Shown: positions 49,081-58,192 of the stretch, piece after piece
Layout of the letters: each line of letters opens with the position of its first letter
Numbering within the stretch: the first letter of the stretch is position 1
Assembly (NCBI GenBank): GCA_039800005.1
Contig: JBDLRN010000064.1
Span: forward strand, 9,728 to 73,727
Direction: 5' to 3'
Length of the DNA: 64,000 nt
From: Casp-actino8 sp039800005
GTDB lineage: Bacteria; Actinomycetota; Acidimicrobiia; Acidimicrobiales; Ilumatobacteraceae
Position numbers and translations under genes: made by a program
Notes under the pieces: model-generated
What the model was told of the DNA's origin: nothing
Seen by the model: the letters and a program-made list of their open reading frames with translations, nothing else
The model's database searches: none

Positions 49081-50258
49081 CCTCGACCGAATCGCTGATC
49101 GACCGTCGTCAGATGGCGTACATCGCGGCCCAGGCCTCCGATGCCCGTCTCAACGTCGAACTCGAGACCGAGGGCATGACCCTCAACATCGGACCGCAGC
49201 ACCCGGCCACGCACGGGACCCTGCGCATCATCGCCCGTCTCGACGGCGAACAGGTGGTGTGGGCCGAGCCGTCGTGCGGCTACATGCACCGCGGATACGA
49301 GAAGCTCACCGAAGTGCGCACCTATCCGCAGGTGACCACTCTCGTCAACCGCATCGACTGGCTCGGATCGTTCGCCAACGAGGTGCCGTTCATCCTGGCG
49401 GCCGAGAAGTTGATGGGTATCGAGGCACCGCCGCGTGCCCAGTGGATCCGCACGATCCTCTTCGAGTTGTCGCGCATCGCCAACGTGTCGTTGTTCCTCG
49501 GCGACCTCGGTGTGCAGATGGGTGCCATCACACCGGTGTTCATGGCGTTCCGCGACCGCGAATACGTGCTCAACCTCATCGAAGGAGCCACGGGTGGTCG
49601 CTTCCATCCCAACTTCGACCGTATCGGCGGCTTGAAGGACGATCTGCCGGCCGGATTCGTCGACGAGACCCGCGCCGTGATGAAGAAGTTGCGCAACTTC
49701 TGCGACGAGATCGAAAACCTGCTGTTCGGCAACGAGATCTTCCAGAGTCGTATGCGTGGCATCGGTGTGATCCCGAAGGACGTCGCTCTGCAGTACGGCC
49801 TGTCGGGCGCCAACCTGCGCGCGAGCGGTGTCGACTGGGACCTGCGCCGTGATCAGTCGCTTCCCATGGCCTGGAACAAGGTCGACTGGAAGGTCTGGAC
49901 CCATCCCGACGGCGACTCGTTCGCTCGTTGCTGGGTGCGTCTCCAGGAGACGCGGGAAGCGACGCTCATCGTCGACCAGCTGCTCGACTCGATTCCGTCC
50001 GGCCCGGTCATGGCCAAGGTGCCGCGCATCATCAAGGTGCCCGAAGGTGAGGCGTGGGTCTCGACCGAGAACCCGCTCGGCGAGATGGGCTACTACGTCG
50101 TGAGCAAGGGCGACCTCGGACCGTTCCGCACCAAGATCCGCTCGGCGAGCTTCAACAACATCTCGATCGTGCCGTGGGTGCTGAAGGGTGTCTACGTCCC
50201 CGACATCATCACGATCCTGGCGTCGCTGTACTTCATCCTCGGAGACATCGATCGCTGA
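49077..50258 (+). CDS. nuoD: NADH-quinone oxidoreductase subunit D (cluster 2)
   Basis: This 393-residue quinone-site subunit has 'NIGPQHPATHG' at 37-47. It has HRG at 71-73 ('GYMHRGYEKL'), that is, the arginine (R72, codon 49290-49292) equivalent to the Arg85 of NDUFS2 that NDUFAF7 dimethylates. The cluster 1 protein has Thr here. A MidA/NDUFAF7-like gene ends this operon, so methylation of R72 is a specific prediction. Confidence 0.94.
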   Translation: MTSTESLIDRRQMAYIAAQASDARLNVELETEGMTLNIGPQHPATHGTLRIIARLDGEQVVWAEPSCGYMHRGYEKLTEVRTYPQVTTLVNRIDWLGSFANEVPFILAAEKLMGIEAPPRAQWIRTILFELSRIANVSLFLGDLGVQMGAITPVFMAFRDREYVLNLIEGATGGRFHPNFDRIGGLKDDLPAGFVDETRAVMKKLRNFCDEIENLLFGNEIFQSRMRGIGVIPKDVALQYGLSGANLRASGVDWDLRRDQSLPMAWNKVDWKVWTHPDGDSFARCWVRLQETREATLIVDQLLDSIPSGPVMAKVPRIIKVPEGEAWVSTENPLGEMGYYVVSKGDLGPFRTKIRSASFNNISIVPWVLKGVYVPDIITILASLYFILGDIDR

Positions 50259-51319
50259 TGAACGCCGCCTCGCTCCTCGCCGTCGACCTGCCGTACTGGG
50301 CGCAGTCGCTCCTGCGCGTCCTCGGTGGAATCGTCGCCGTGCTCCTGCCGGCCGGCACGATCGTCTACGTCTTCCTCTTCAAGATGATGTCGTTCATGCA
50401 GAGCCGACTCGGACCCATGGAAGCCGGACCCTTCGGTTCTCTCCAGTTGGTGGCCGAAGTCGGCAAGTGGCTGCAGAAGGAGGACATCACTCCGGAGCGG
50501 GCCGATCGGTTCATCTTCAAGGCCGCGCCGTTGGTGGTGCTGGTCTCGACGTTCTTGTTGGTGGCAGTCGTGCCGTTCGGTCCCGATGCGTGGTTCACCG
50601 ACTTCGAAGCCGGTGTCTTCTACATGCTCGCGGTGGGTTCGGTGAGCGTGCTCGGCATCATCATGGCGGGCTGGGCCAGTGCCAACAAGTACTCGCTCCT
50701 CGGCGGTTTGCGAGCCGCCGGTCAGCTCATCGCCTACGAGTTGCCGATGGTGCTCGCCGTGGTCGGTGTGATCATCCAGGCCGGCAGCATGAACCTCCAG
50801 CAGATCGTGTTCGCGCAGAACGCCGGCTCGATGTTCGGCTGGGACGGTCTGGGCAATCCGTATCTGCTCACTCAGTTCGTGGGCTTCCTCGTCTTCATGA
50901 TCGCCGTCCAGGCCGAACTCACCCAGGCGCCGTTCGACATGCCGATCGCCGAATCCGAACTCGTGTCGGGTTACATGACCGAGTACTCGGGATTCCGCTT
51001 CCTGACCTTCTTCATCGCCGAGTTCGCCACCGCAGGCGTGTTCTCGCTCATCGCCTCGGTGCTGTTCCTCGGTGGCTGGGGCATTCCGTTCGCCTGGTTC
51101 GGTTGGGAGACGCTGAACGACGTCGACGACTGGATGAACGTCGTCGGCCCGCTGATCATGGTCGCCAAGATGATGCTGCTCGCCTTCATCATCATGTGGG
51201 TCCGTTTCAGTTATCCGCGTTTCCGCGAGGACCAGTTGCAGAAGTTCGCGTGGAAGGTGCTCGTTCCCGTGTCGTTGATCAACATCATGTTCACCGCGAT
51301 TCTGAAGGTGGCGTTCTGA
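50258..51319 (+). CDS. nuoH: NADH-quinone oxidoreductase subunit H (cluster 2)
   Basis: This 353-residue, multi-span subunit has 'FMQSRLGPMEAGPFGSLQL', 'AELTQAPFDMPIAESELVSG' and 'RFSYPRFREDQLQKFAWK'. It follows nuoD2 directly with no EFG genes between. The ATG shares its A with the nuoD2 stop. Confidence 0.94.
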   Translation: MNAASLLAVDLPYWAQSLLRVLGGIVAVLLPAGTIVYVFLFKMMSFMQSRLGPMEAGPFGSLQLVAEVGKWLQKEDITPERADRFIFKAAPLVVLVSTFLLVAVVPFGPDAWFTDFEAGVFYMLAVGSVSVLGIIMAGWASANKYSLLGGLRAAGQLIAYELPMVLAVVGVIIQAGSMNLQQIVFAQNAGSMFGWDGLGNPYLLTQFVGFLVFMIAVQAELTQAPFDMPIAESELVSGYMTEYSGFRFLTFFIAEFATAGVFSLIASVLFLGGWGIPFAWFGWETLNDVDDWMNVVGPLIMVAKMMLLAFIIMWVRFSYPRFREDQLQKFAWKVLVPVSLINIMFTAILKVAF

Positions 51320-51810
51320 TGCCCAAGGTCCCCGGTCTCATCAAAGGTCTCGGTGTCACCCTCAACACGCTCGTCCGTACGACGACGCAGGGTGCCAACA
51401 CCGTGCAGTACCCGCACGAGAAGGAAGCACCGCCGCTGCGCGCGCGCGGTGTCATCGCCCTGCGCGAAGACAATTGCACGTCGTGCATGTTGTGCGCGCG
51501 CTCGTGTCCCGACTGGTGCATCTACATCGAGGGTCACAAGGAACTCGCTCCGCCGCGCCGCGCTGGTGGCAAGCCCCGTCAGGTGAACAAGCTCGACCGC
51601 TTCGACATCGACTACGCGCTGTGCATGTACTGCGGCATCTGCGTGGAAGTGTGCCCCTTCGACGCTCTCTTCTGGAGCCCCGAGTACGAGTACAGCGAAC
51701 CGCACATCGCCGATCTGCTCCACGACAAGAACAAATTGGGCGAGTGGATGGAAACCGTGCCCGAGGCTCCGGCTCTCGAGGCCGGCGCCGAGAAGAAGGG
51801 CAAGAAGTGA
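51319..51810 (+). CDS. nuoI: NADH-quinone oxidoreductase subunit I (cluster 2)
   Basis: This 163-residue subunit has two [4Fe-4S] motifs (CTSCMLCARSCP and CMYCGICVEVCP). In an EFG-less enzyme this subunit is the likely entry point for electrons from ferredoxin or another donor. It has a lysine-rich tail. Confidence 0.93.
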   Translation: MPKVPGLIKGLGVTLNTLVRTTTQGANTVQYPHEKEAPPLRARGVIALREDNCTSCMLCARSCPDWCIYIEGHKELAPPRRAGGKPRQVNKLDRFDIDYALCMYCGICVEVCPFDALFWSPEYEYSEPHIADLLHDKNKLGEWMETVPEAPALEAGAEKKGKK

Positions 51811-52328
51811 TGGTCGCCGCCGACGTCCTCGTGGCCCAGAACGTCGGGTTCGGGATCATCTCGTTGTTGATGATCGTCGGCGCCCTACGAGTCGTCACCG
51901 TGAAGAACGTCGTTCATGCCGCTCTCTGGCTGGTCATCGTCCTCTCGGGTGCCGCCGCCCAGTACCTGCTGCTGTCGGCCGAATTCGTGGCGGTGACCCA
52001 GGTGCTCGTCTACGTGGGAGCGGTGATGGTGCTGTTCCTGTTCGGCACCATGCTCACCCGCGCCAAGATCGGTGCCGAGGCCGACCTGAACAACAAGAAC
52101 TGGGGTATCGCCGTTCCGGTGTCGCTGGTCATGCTCGGCGTGATCTCGTGGGTACTGATCGACGGTTTCGGTGACGACCGGCTTCCGAACCCTGACGAAG
52201 CCGGCCAGGTGCCCGTTCAGGTGTTGAGTGACGACATCTTCGGCCCGTACCTCCTGCCCTTCTGGGCCCTGTCGTTCGTCCTGCTCGCCGCCGTCATCGG
52301 TGCCATCGTTCTGGCCAGGAAGGACTGA
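51810..52328 (+). CDS. nuoJ: NADH-quinone oxidoreductase subunit J (cluster 2)
   Basis: This 172-residue, five-span subunit has 'VVTVKNVVHAALWLVI' and 'VAVTQVLVYVGAVMVLFLFG'. The ATG overlaps the nuoI2 stop (TGATG). Confidence 0.93.
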   Translation: MVAADVLVAQNVGFGIISLLMIVGALRVVTVKNVVHAALWLVIVLSGAAAQYLLLSAEFVAVTQVLVYVGAVMVLFLFGTMLTRAKIGAEADLNNKNWGIAVPVSLVMLGVISWVLIDGFGDDRLPNPDEAGQVPVQVLSDDIFGPYLLPFWALSFVLLAAVIGAIVLARKD

Positions 52329-52333
52329 GAGCC

Positions 52334-52633
52334 ATGCTGACCGTCCAGTTCCTCCTGTTGGCCGCGATCCTGTTCTCGATCGGCGTGTACGGCGTACTCG
52401 CTCGCAAGAACGCGGTCATGGTCCTCATGTCGATCGAGTTGATCCTGAACGCGGTCAACTTGAACCTCATCGCCTTCGCCTATCGACTCCAGTCGATCGA
52501 CGGCAACACCTTCGCCTTGTACGTGATCGCCATCGCAGCGGCCGAAGTGGGCGTGGGTCTGGCCCTCGTGCTCCTGATCTACCGCAACCGGCGCTCCATC
52601 GCGCTCGACGAACTGTCCGAGATGAAGGGCTGA
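52334..52633 (+). CDS. nuoK: NADH-quinone oxidoreductase subunit K (cluster 2)
   Basis: This 99-residue, three-span subunit has 'ARKNAVMVLMSIELILNAVNL' (described, core Glu present) and 'IAAAEVGVGLALVLLIY'. Its size is normal. Confidence 0.94.
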   Translation: MLTVQFLLLAAILFSIGVYGVLARKNAVMVLMSIELILNAVNLNLIAFAYRLQSIDGNTFALYVIAIAAAEVGVGLALVLLIYRNRRSIALDELSEMKG

Positions 52634-52636
52634 TCG

Positions 52637-55048
52637 ATGATCGCTGCCGAAGCCTCCCACGTCATGTCCCATTCCGCCGGCTGGTTCCTCGAGCACGCCT
52701 GGATCATCCCGATCGTTCCGGCGGTCGCGTTCGTGCTCATCATCTTCTTCGGCAAGCGTCTGCCGATGAAGGGCAGCGAACTGGGCGTCGCGTCGATGAT
52801 CGGTTCGCTCGTGCTCGCGCTCGGCGCGGCATATCAGTGGATCCAGCGCGTCGACGACGCGTCCGGCCACAGTGCCGCGTCGTTGATGAAGGCCGGTGGC
52901 GAATCGTCGCCGTTCGTGGGTCCGGTCATCCGTGAATGGACCTGGTGGCAGAGCGGCGGCCTCGAGTTCGGAATCGGCCAGCACATCGACGGACTCGCGC
53001 TCACGCTCCTCGTGGTGGTCGCCTTCATCTCGACGCTGGTGCAGTTCTACTCGCTCGAGTACCTGCGCGGAGATCGTCGCTACACCCACTTCTTCGCCGC
53101 GCTCACGCTGTTCTCGGCCGGCATGTTGAGCATGGTGCTCGCACCCAACATGGTGCAGCTCATCCTCGGCTGGGAGATCATGGGCCTCTGCTCGTTCATG
53201 TTGATCGGGCACTGGTGGGAGGACCAGGCCAACGCCCGCGCCGCCCTGAAAGCCTTCTTCACCGTGCGCGTCGGCGACGTCGGCTTGCTGGTGGGTACCG
53301 GGGTCCTCTTCTTCTCGGCCAATGCCTGGACGCAGCAGAACCTGGGCGTCAGCGGTTTCAACATCTCGGGTCTGTCGGCCTGGGCCATGTCGGGTGCGGC
53401 GAGCCAGAGCGCGCTCACGTGGGGCGCGGTCGCCCTCTTCATCGCCTGCATCGGCAAGTCCGGCCAGTTCCCGCTGCACACCTGGTTGCCCGACGCCATG
53501 GCCGGACCCACGCCGGTCAGTTCGCTGCTCCACTCGAGCACCATGGTCGTGGCCGGCGTGTTCCTGGTCGCTCGCGTGTACCCGGTCTTCTGGGAAGGCC
53601 TCGAGATCACCGACACTAACATCAACTTCATCGCCCTCATCGGCGGTGTCACCATCGTGATCGCCGCGCTGCTGGCGTTCGTGCAGCACGACATCAAGAA
53701 GGTGCTGGCGTACTCAACGGTGTCGCAGCTCGGCTACATGATGCTCGGCCTCGGTGCCGGCGCCTGGTTGCCGGCTGTGTTCCACATCTTCACGCACGCC
53801 TTCTTCAAGGCGTGTCTGTTCCTCGCCGCCGGCTCGGTGAGCCATTCGGGTTCGCATCACTCCTTCGACATGAAGAAGGACATGGGCGGTTTGGCCAAGA
53901 AGATGCCCATCACGGCGACCACGTGGATCATTTCCACGCTCGCCCTGGCGGGCGTGTTCCCGCTGGCCGGTTTCTTCTCCAAGGACGAGATCATCGACAA
54001 CGTCGGCCACAACGGCTACCAGGTCTTCATGATCGTCGGTCTGTGCGGGGCCTTCCTCACCGCCGCCTACATGACCCGCGCGACGTACCTCACCTTCTTC
54101 GGTGAAGCACGCGGTGCGGCGGCCGGTGAACATCACGACGACCATGCCGATGCACATGCCGATCACGGTCACGCCGACGATCACGGACACGATGCTCACG
54201 CGGCGCACGGAGCGCACGACGATCACGGACACGATGGTCATGATGCTCACGGCCCGCACGAGAGCCCCAAGCTCATCACCGTGCCGCTGGTGATCCTGGC
54301 CGCGCTCGCCCTCACCGCCGGTCTGGCCAACGCCACGCCGTTCGGATCGAGTTGGGAACGTTTCAAGAAGTACGTCGAACCGAGTCCGGCCTTCGTGGTC
54401 GCCGAGTCCACCATGGCCACCGGTCCCGGTGAAGCGATCCGCATCGTCGAGGCCACCACGGCCACCGAAGGTGGCGGGGAAGAGGCCAAGGCCGGTTGCT
54501 CGTACGAGAACCCGCCTGCGGGCGAGGTCTGCTACTTCCCGGCCGTCAGCCATGCCAAGTTCAAGTGGAGCAAGGGTCTCTTGTCGCTCGCGATCGTGGC
54601 CGCCGGCCTGGTGTCGAGTTGGGTCTTCAGCGTTCAGTACTACACGCGTCGTAACCGTCGACTCGTGGGGCTCACCGAACGCAGCCGCGTGTTGCGCGGT
54701 GGCTATCAGTTCCTCTGGAACAAGTACTACCTCGACGTTCTCTACGAGAAGTACATCGTGCGCGCCGTCGCCTATCCGATCGCCAAGGCCACCAACTGGT
54801 TCAACCAGAACGCCATCGACGGAGTGGTCAACGGTTCCGGTCGCATCTCCCGCCGCATCGCAGGCTGGGTGTATCGCAACATCGATCAACGCGTCGTCGA
54901 CGGCGCGGTGAACACCTCGGGCGCCGCGGCCCGAGGCACGGGTGGGGCCCTGCGTCCCATCCAGTCCGGCAAGGTCAATCAGTACGGAGCGCTGCTGTTC
55001 GCTGCGGCCGCCATCGGCGCTCTCGTACTCGTCATCATCAACACCTGA
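52637..55048 (+). CDS. nuoL: NADH-quinone oxidoreductase subunit L (cluster 2), with histidine-rich insert
   Basis: This 803-residue pump subunit is about 160 residues longer than the cluster 1 copy. Core motifs are present ('LGWEIMGLCSFMLI', 'GKSGQFPLHTWLPDAMAGPT', 'YSTVSQLGYMMLGLG'). Residues about 496-541 form an insert of His, Asp, Ala and Gly with more than 15 His. A second insert near 600-640 contains 'CSYENPPAGEVCYFPAVS'. The His loop may bind metal or buffer protons; this is inference. Confidence 0.94.
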   Translation: MIAAEASHVMSHSAGWFLEHAWIIPIVPAVAFVLIIFFGKRLPMKGSELGVASMIGSLVLALGAAYQWIQRVDDASGHSAASLMKAGGESSPFVGPVIREWTWWQSGGLEFGIGQHIDGLALTLLVVVAFISTLVQFYSLEYLRGDRRYTHFFAALTLFSAGMLSMVLAPNMVQLILGWEIMGLCSFMLIGHWWEDQANARAALKAFFTVRVGDVGLLVGTGVLFFSANAWTQQNLGVSGFNISGLSAWAMSGAASQSALTWGAVALFIACIGKSGQFPLHTWLPDAMAGPTPVSSLLHSSTMVVAGVFLVARVYPVFWEGLEITDTNINFIALIGGVTIVIAALLAFVQHDIKKVLAYSTVSQLGYMMLGLGAGAWLPAVFHIFTHAFFKACLFLAAGSVSHSGSHHSFDMKKDMGGLAKKMPITATTWIISTLALAGVFPLAGFFSKDEIIDNVGHNGYQVFMIVGLCGAFLTAAYMTRATYLTFFGEARGAAAGEHHDDHADAHADHGHADDHGHDAHAAHGAHDDHGHDGHDAHGPHESPKLITVPLVILAALALTAGLANATPFGSSWERFKKYVEPSPAFVVAESTMATGPGEAIRIVEATTATEGGGEEAKAGCSYENPPAGEVCYFPAVSHAKFKWSKGLLSLAIVAAGLVSSWVFSVQYYTRRNRRLVGLTERSRVLRGGYQFLWNKYYLDVLYEKYIVRAVAYPIAKATNWFNQNAIDGVVNGSGRISRRIAGWVYRNIDQRVVDGAVNTSGAAARGTGGALRPIQSGKVNQYGALLFAAAAIGALVLVIINT

Positions 55049-55059
55049 GGAGACACGGC

Positions 55060-56661
55060 ATGGAAGTACTCCGTGACCAAAACTGGCTACTGACCGTCGG
55101 CACATTCTTGCCGCTGGTCGGCGTGCTGGTGATGCTGTTCATTCCCAAGGCCGACGAAGAGCTCCACAAGTTGGTCGCTCTCGTCACCGCTGCGGCCACG
55201 CTGGGAGTCGGCATCTACACCCTCACCCAGTTCGACTTCGACCAGTCCGAGAAGCTGCAGTTCTTCGCCGACACCGAGTGGATCAAGGTCATCTCGAGCA
55301 ATTACACGATCGGTCTCGACGGCATGAGCCTGCCGCTCTACGTCCTGTCGATGATCGTCACCTTCCTGGTGATGATCTACTCCTGGAACCACATCCCGTC
55401 GCCGGGCAACCCGAAGGCCTTCCTCAGCCTCATGTTGATCCTGCAAACGGGTATGGCCGGAACCTTCGTCGCGCAGGACCTCATCCTCTTCTTCGTGTTC
55501 TTCGAAGTGGTGCTCCTGCCGATGTACTTCATGATCGGCGTGTGGGGTGGCGAACAGCGTCAGTACGCGTCGCTCAAGTTCTTTCTCTACACGATGTTCG
55601 GATCGGCCCTCATGTTGGTCGCTTTCATCGCTCTCTTCTTCAAGGTACGCGGCGCGCTGCCCGAAGGTGTCGAGCCGTCGTTCTCGATTCCGATGCTCAC
55701 CGAATACGGCGGATTGCTCGGCCGTTCGGCGCAGGTCTGGATCTTCGCCGGCATGTTCATCGGATTCGCCGTCAAAGTTCCGATGTTCCCGTTCCACACG
55801 TGGTTGCCCGATGCTCACACGCAGGCGCCCACGCAGGGTTCGGTCATCCTGGCCGCCATCCTCCTGAAGCTCGGAACCTACGGCTTCGTGCGTATCGCCA
55901 TTCCGATCCTTCCCGAAGCGGCCAAGGAATGGGCGCCCTGGATCGGCTTGTTGGCCGTGATCGGCATCATCTACGGCGCCTTCGGCTGTCTCGCCCAGAC
56001 CGACATGAAGCGGCTCATCGCCTTCTCGTCGGTGGCGCACATGGGTTTCGTGATGCTCGGCATCTCGACCCTCACGCCGATGGGTTTCAACGCCGCCCTG
56101 TTCGGCATGGTCGCCCATGGTCTCATCACCGGCATGTTGTTCTTCGTGGCGGGAAGTGTGAAGGAGCGCTACCACACGCTCGAGATCGCGCGCCTCGGCG
56201 GCATGCTGAAGCAGATGCCGAAGTTGGGATGGATCCTCGGTTTCAGCGCCATGGCGTCGCTCGGCCTGCCGGGCCTGGCCGGTTTCTGGGGCGAGTTCCC
56301 GGCCATCCTCGCCGCCTACTCGCCGGCCGATGGTCTCCCGGTCGAGACCTTCCGCACCTACATGATCATCGCCGCCATCGGCACGGTGTTCGCCGCGGCC
56401 TATCTCTTGTGGATGTTCCAGCGCACCGCGTTCGGTGAGCCCAAGCCCGAGTTCGCCGGTGGCGGTCACGGATCGCACGGCGATCATGGTCACGGCCACG
56501 ATGATCACGGTCACGACGACCTGCACGACGTGAACACCTACGAGTGGATCGCCTGGACCCCGTTCCTCATCGCCATCGTGGTGTTCGGTGTGTACCCGCA
56601 ACTCATGTTCGAGATCTTCGACCCGGCGGTCGAAGTCGCGCTGTCGGCGTTCGGAGGCTGA
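55060..56661 (+). CDS. nuoM: NADH-quinone oxidoreductase subunit M (cluster 2), with histidine-rich loop
   Basis: This 533-residue antiporter-like subunit has 'LFFVFFEVVLLPMYFMIG', 'FPFHTWLPDAHTQAPTQGS' and 'FSSVAHMGFVMLG'. Residues about 466-491 hold a short His/Asp/Gly loop similar in style to that of NuoL2. Confidence 0.95.
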   Translation: MEVLRDQNWLLTVGTFLPLVGVLVMLFIPKADEELHKLVALVTAAATLGVGIYTLTQFDFDQSEKLQFFADTEWIKVISSNYTIGLDGMSLPLYVLSMIVTFLVMIYSWNHIPSPGNPKAFLSLMLILQTGMAGTFVAQDLILFFVFFEVVLLPMYFMIGVWGGEQRQYASLKFFLYTMFGSALMLVAFIALFFKVRGALPEGVEPSFSIPMLTEYGGLLGRSAQVWIFAGMFIGFAVKVPMFPFHTWLPDAHTQAPTQGSVILAAILLKLGTYGFVRIAIPILPEAAKEWAPWIGLLAVIGIIYGAFGCLAQTDMKRLIAFSSVAHMGFVMLGISTLTPMGFNAALFGMVAHGLITGMLFFVAGSVKERYHTLEIARLGGMLKQMPKLGWILGFSAMASLGLPGLAGFWGEFPAILAAYSPADGLPVETFRTYMIIAAIGTVFAAAYLLWMFQRTAFGEPKPEFAGGGHGSHGDHGHGHDDHGHDDLHDVNTYEWIAWTPFLIAIVVFGVYPQLMFEIFDPAVEVALSAFGG

Positions 56662-56664
56662 TCA

Positions 56665-58182
56665 GTGTTGTCGTCGATTCTCGCCCAGGTGCCGTGGCAG
56701 GCGCCGACGGTCGACTATCACGCGCTCGCGCCCGAGATCGTGCTGGCGGCCGGTATCTGCCTCGTCATCGTCGTCGACCTCGTGGTCGGTGAGACGAAGA
56801 AGTGGATCGCTGCGTCCCTGACCGGCTTCGTACTGCTCGGCGCGCTGTTGCCGGTCGTCACGCTCGCCGTTCACGACTCCGACGTTCGTTCGCTGTTCGA
56901 CGGACGGTACGTGATCGACGAGTTCTCGCTCACTCTGAAAGCACTCTTCCTCATCGCCGGTTACGTGGTGGTCCTGCTCTCTCAGAATCACGTGGAAGAA
57001 GGCGACTATCACCAGGGCGAGTACTACATCTTGTTGCTCACGTCGCTCACCGGTATGGCGATGATGGCGTCGAGCCGTGATCTCGTCAGCATCTTCGTCG
57101 CTCTCGAGTTCCTGAGCATTCCGGCCTACATGCTCGCCGCGTGGCGCAAGCGTGACCGCAAGAGCAACGAAGCCGGCGTGAAGTACTACCTGCTCGGCGT
57201 GTTCGCCTCGGCGGTCATGTTGTACGGCATGAGTCTTCTCTACGGCGTCACAGGTTCGACTCTCCTGACCGACATCGGCCGGAGCATCACGGTCGACGGC
57301 GACTTCGGCGGGGTTCACGTGCTGGCCGTGGTGTTCGTGATCGTCGGCTTCGCCTTCAAGGTGTCGGCGGTTCCGTTCCACACCTGGGCTCCCGACACGT
57401 ACGAAGGTGCGCCCACGCCCATCACCGCCTTCTTGTCGGTGGCGAGCAAGGCGGCTGGTTTCATCGCTCTGGTGACCGTGATCTACGTCGGCTTCCCGCA
57501 GGCGTCCGATGTGTGGCAACCGTTCCTCTGGGTGATGGCCGCTCTCACCATGACGGTGGGCAACTTGGTCGCGCTGCGTCAGACCAACATCGTGCGCATG
57601 CTCGCCTACTCGTCGATCAGCCAGGGCGGCTTCATCCTCATGCCGCTCGCAGTGGCCGGGATCGGCGACGCCGCCGAACCGGCTCTGCAGGCCGTGGTCG
57701 TGTATCTGCTCGTGTACGCGGCGATGAATCTCGGCATGTTCGCGGTGGTCATCGCCGTGAGCCGCACCACGCGCAGTGGTGAGATCTCGAGTCTCGGTGG
57801 ACTCTTCTCGTACGCGCCCGGACTCGGCGTGTTGATGACATTGTTCCTCGCGTCGTTGGCCGGCATCCCGCCTCTCGGCGGTTGGATCGCCAAGTTCGCC
57901 GCTTTCCGTGCCGTACTCGAGGCCGGCAACGGTTGGGCCTACGCCATCGCCGTGATCGGTGCCGTCAACTCGGTCGTCGCCTTCGGCTACTACGGCAACG
58001 TCATGCGCGAGATCTGGATGCGTCCCACGCCTCACGGTGAGACGACTGCCGTGCGCACGCCGGGTTCCCTCGTGGCGGCCCTCACCATCACTGGTGCGGC
58101 CACCGTCGTGCTCGGTGTGCTGCCGGGATCGGTGTTGCGCTTCGGCGATCTGTCCGATCTGGTCGGCGCCTTCGGCGGCTGA
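56665..58182 (+). CDS. nuoN: NADH-quinone oxidoreductase subunit N (cluster 2)
   Basis: This 505-residue antiporter-like subunit has 'FVALEFLSIPAYMLAAWRK', 'PFHTWAPDTYEGAPTPIT' and 'LAYSSISQGGFILMP'. It starts with GTG, 3 bp after the nuoM2 stop. It ends the 11 structural genes. Confidence 0.95.
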   Translation: MLSSILAQVPWQAPTVDYHALAPEIVLAAGICLVIVVDLVVGETKKWIAASLTGFVLLGALLPVVTLAVHDSDVRSLFDGRYVIDEFSLTLKALFLIAGYVVVLLSQNHVEEGDYHQGEYYILLLTSLTGMAMMASSRDLVSIFVALEFLSIPAYMLAAWRKRDRKSNEAGVKYYLLGVFASAVMLYGMSLLYGVTGSTLLTDIGRSITVDGDFGGVHVLAVVFVIVGFAFKVSAVPFHTWAPDTYEGAPTPITAFLSVASKAAGFIALVTVIYVGFPQASDVWQPFLWVMAALTMTVGNLVALRQTNIVRMLAYSSISQGGFILMPLAVAGIGDAAEPALQAVVVYLLVYAAMNLGMFAVVIAVSRTTRSGEISSLGGLFSYAPGLGVLMTLFLASLAGIPPLGGWIAKFAAFRAVLEAGNGWAYAIAVIGAVNSVVAFGYYGNVMREIWMRPTPHGETTAVRTPGSLVAALTITGAATVVLGVLPGSVLRFGDLSDLVGAFGG

Positions 58183-58192
58183 TCCGGCGTTC

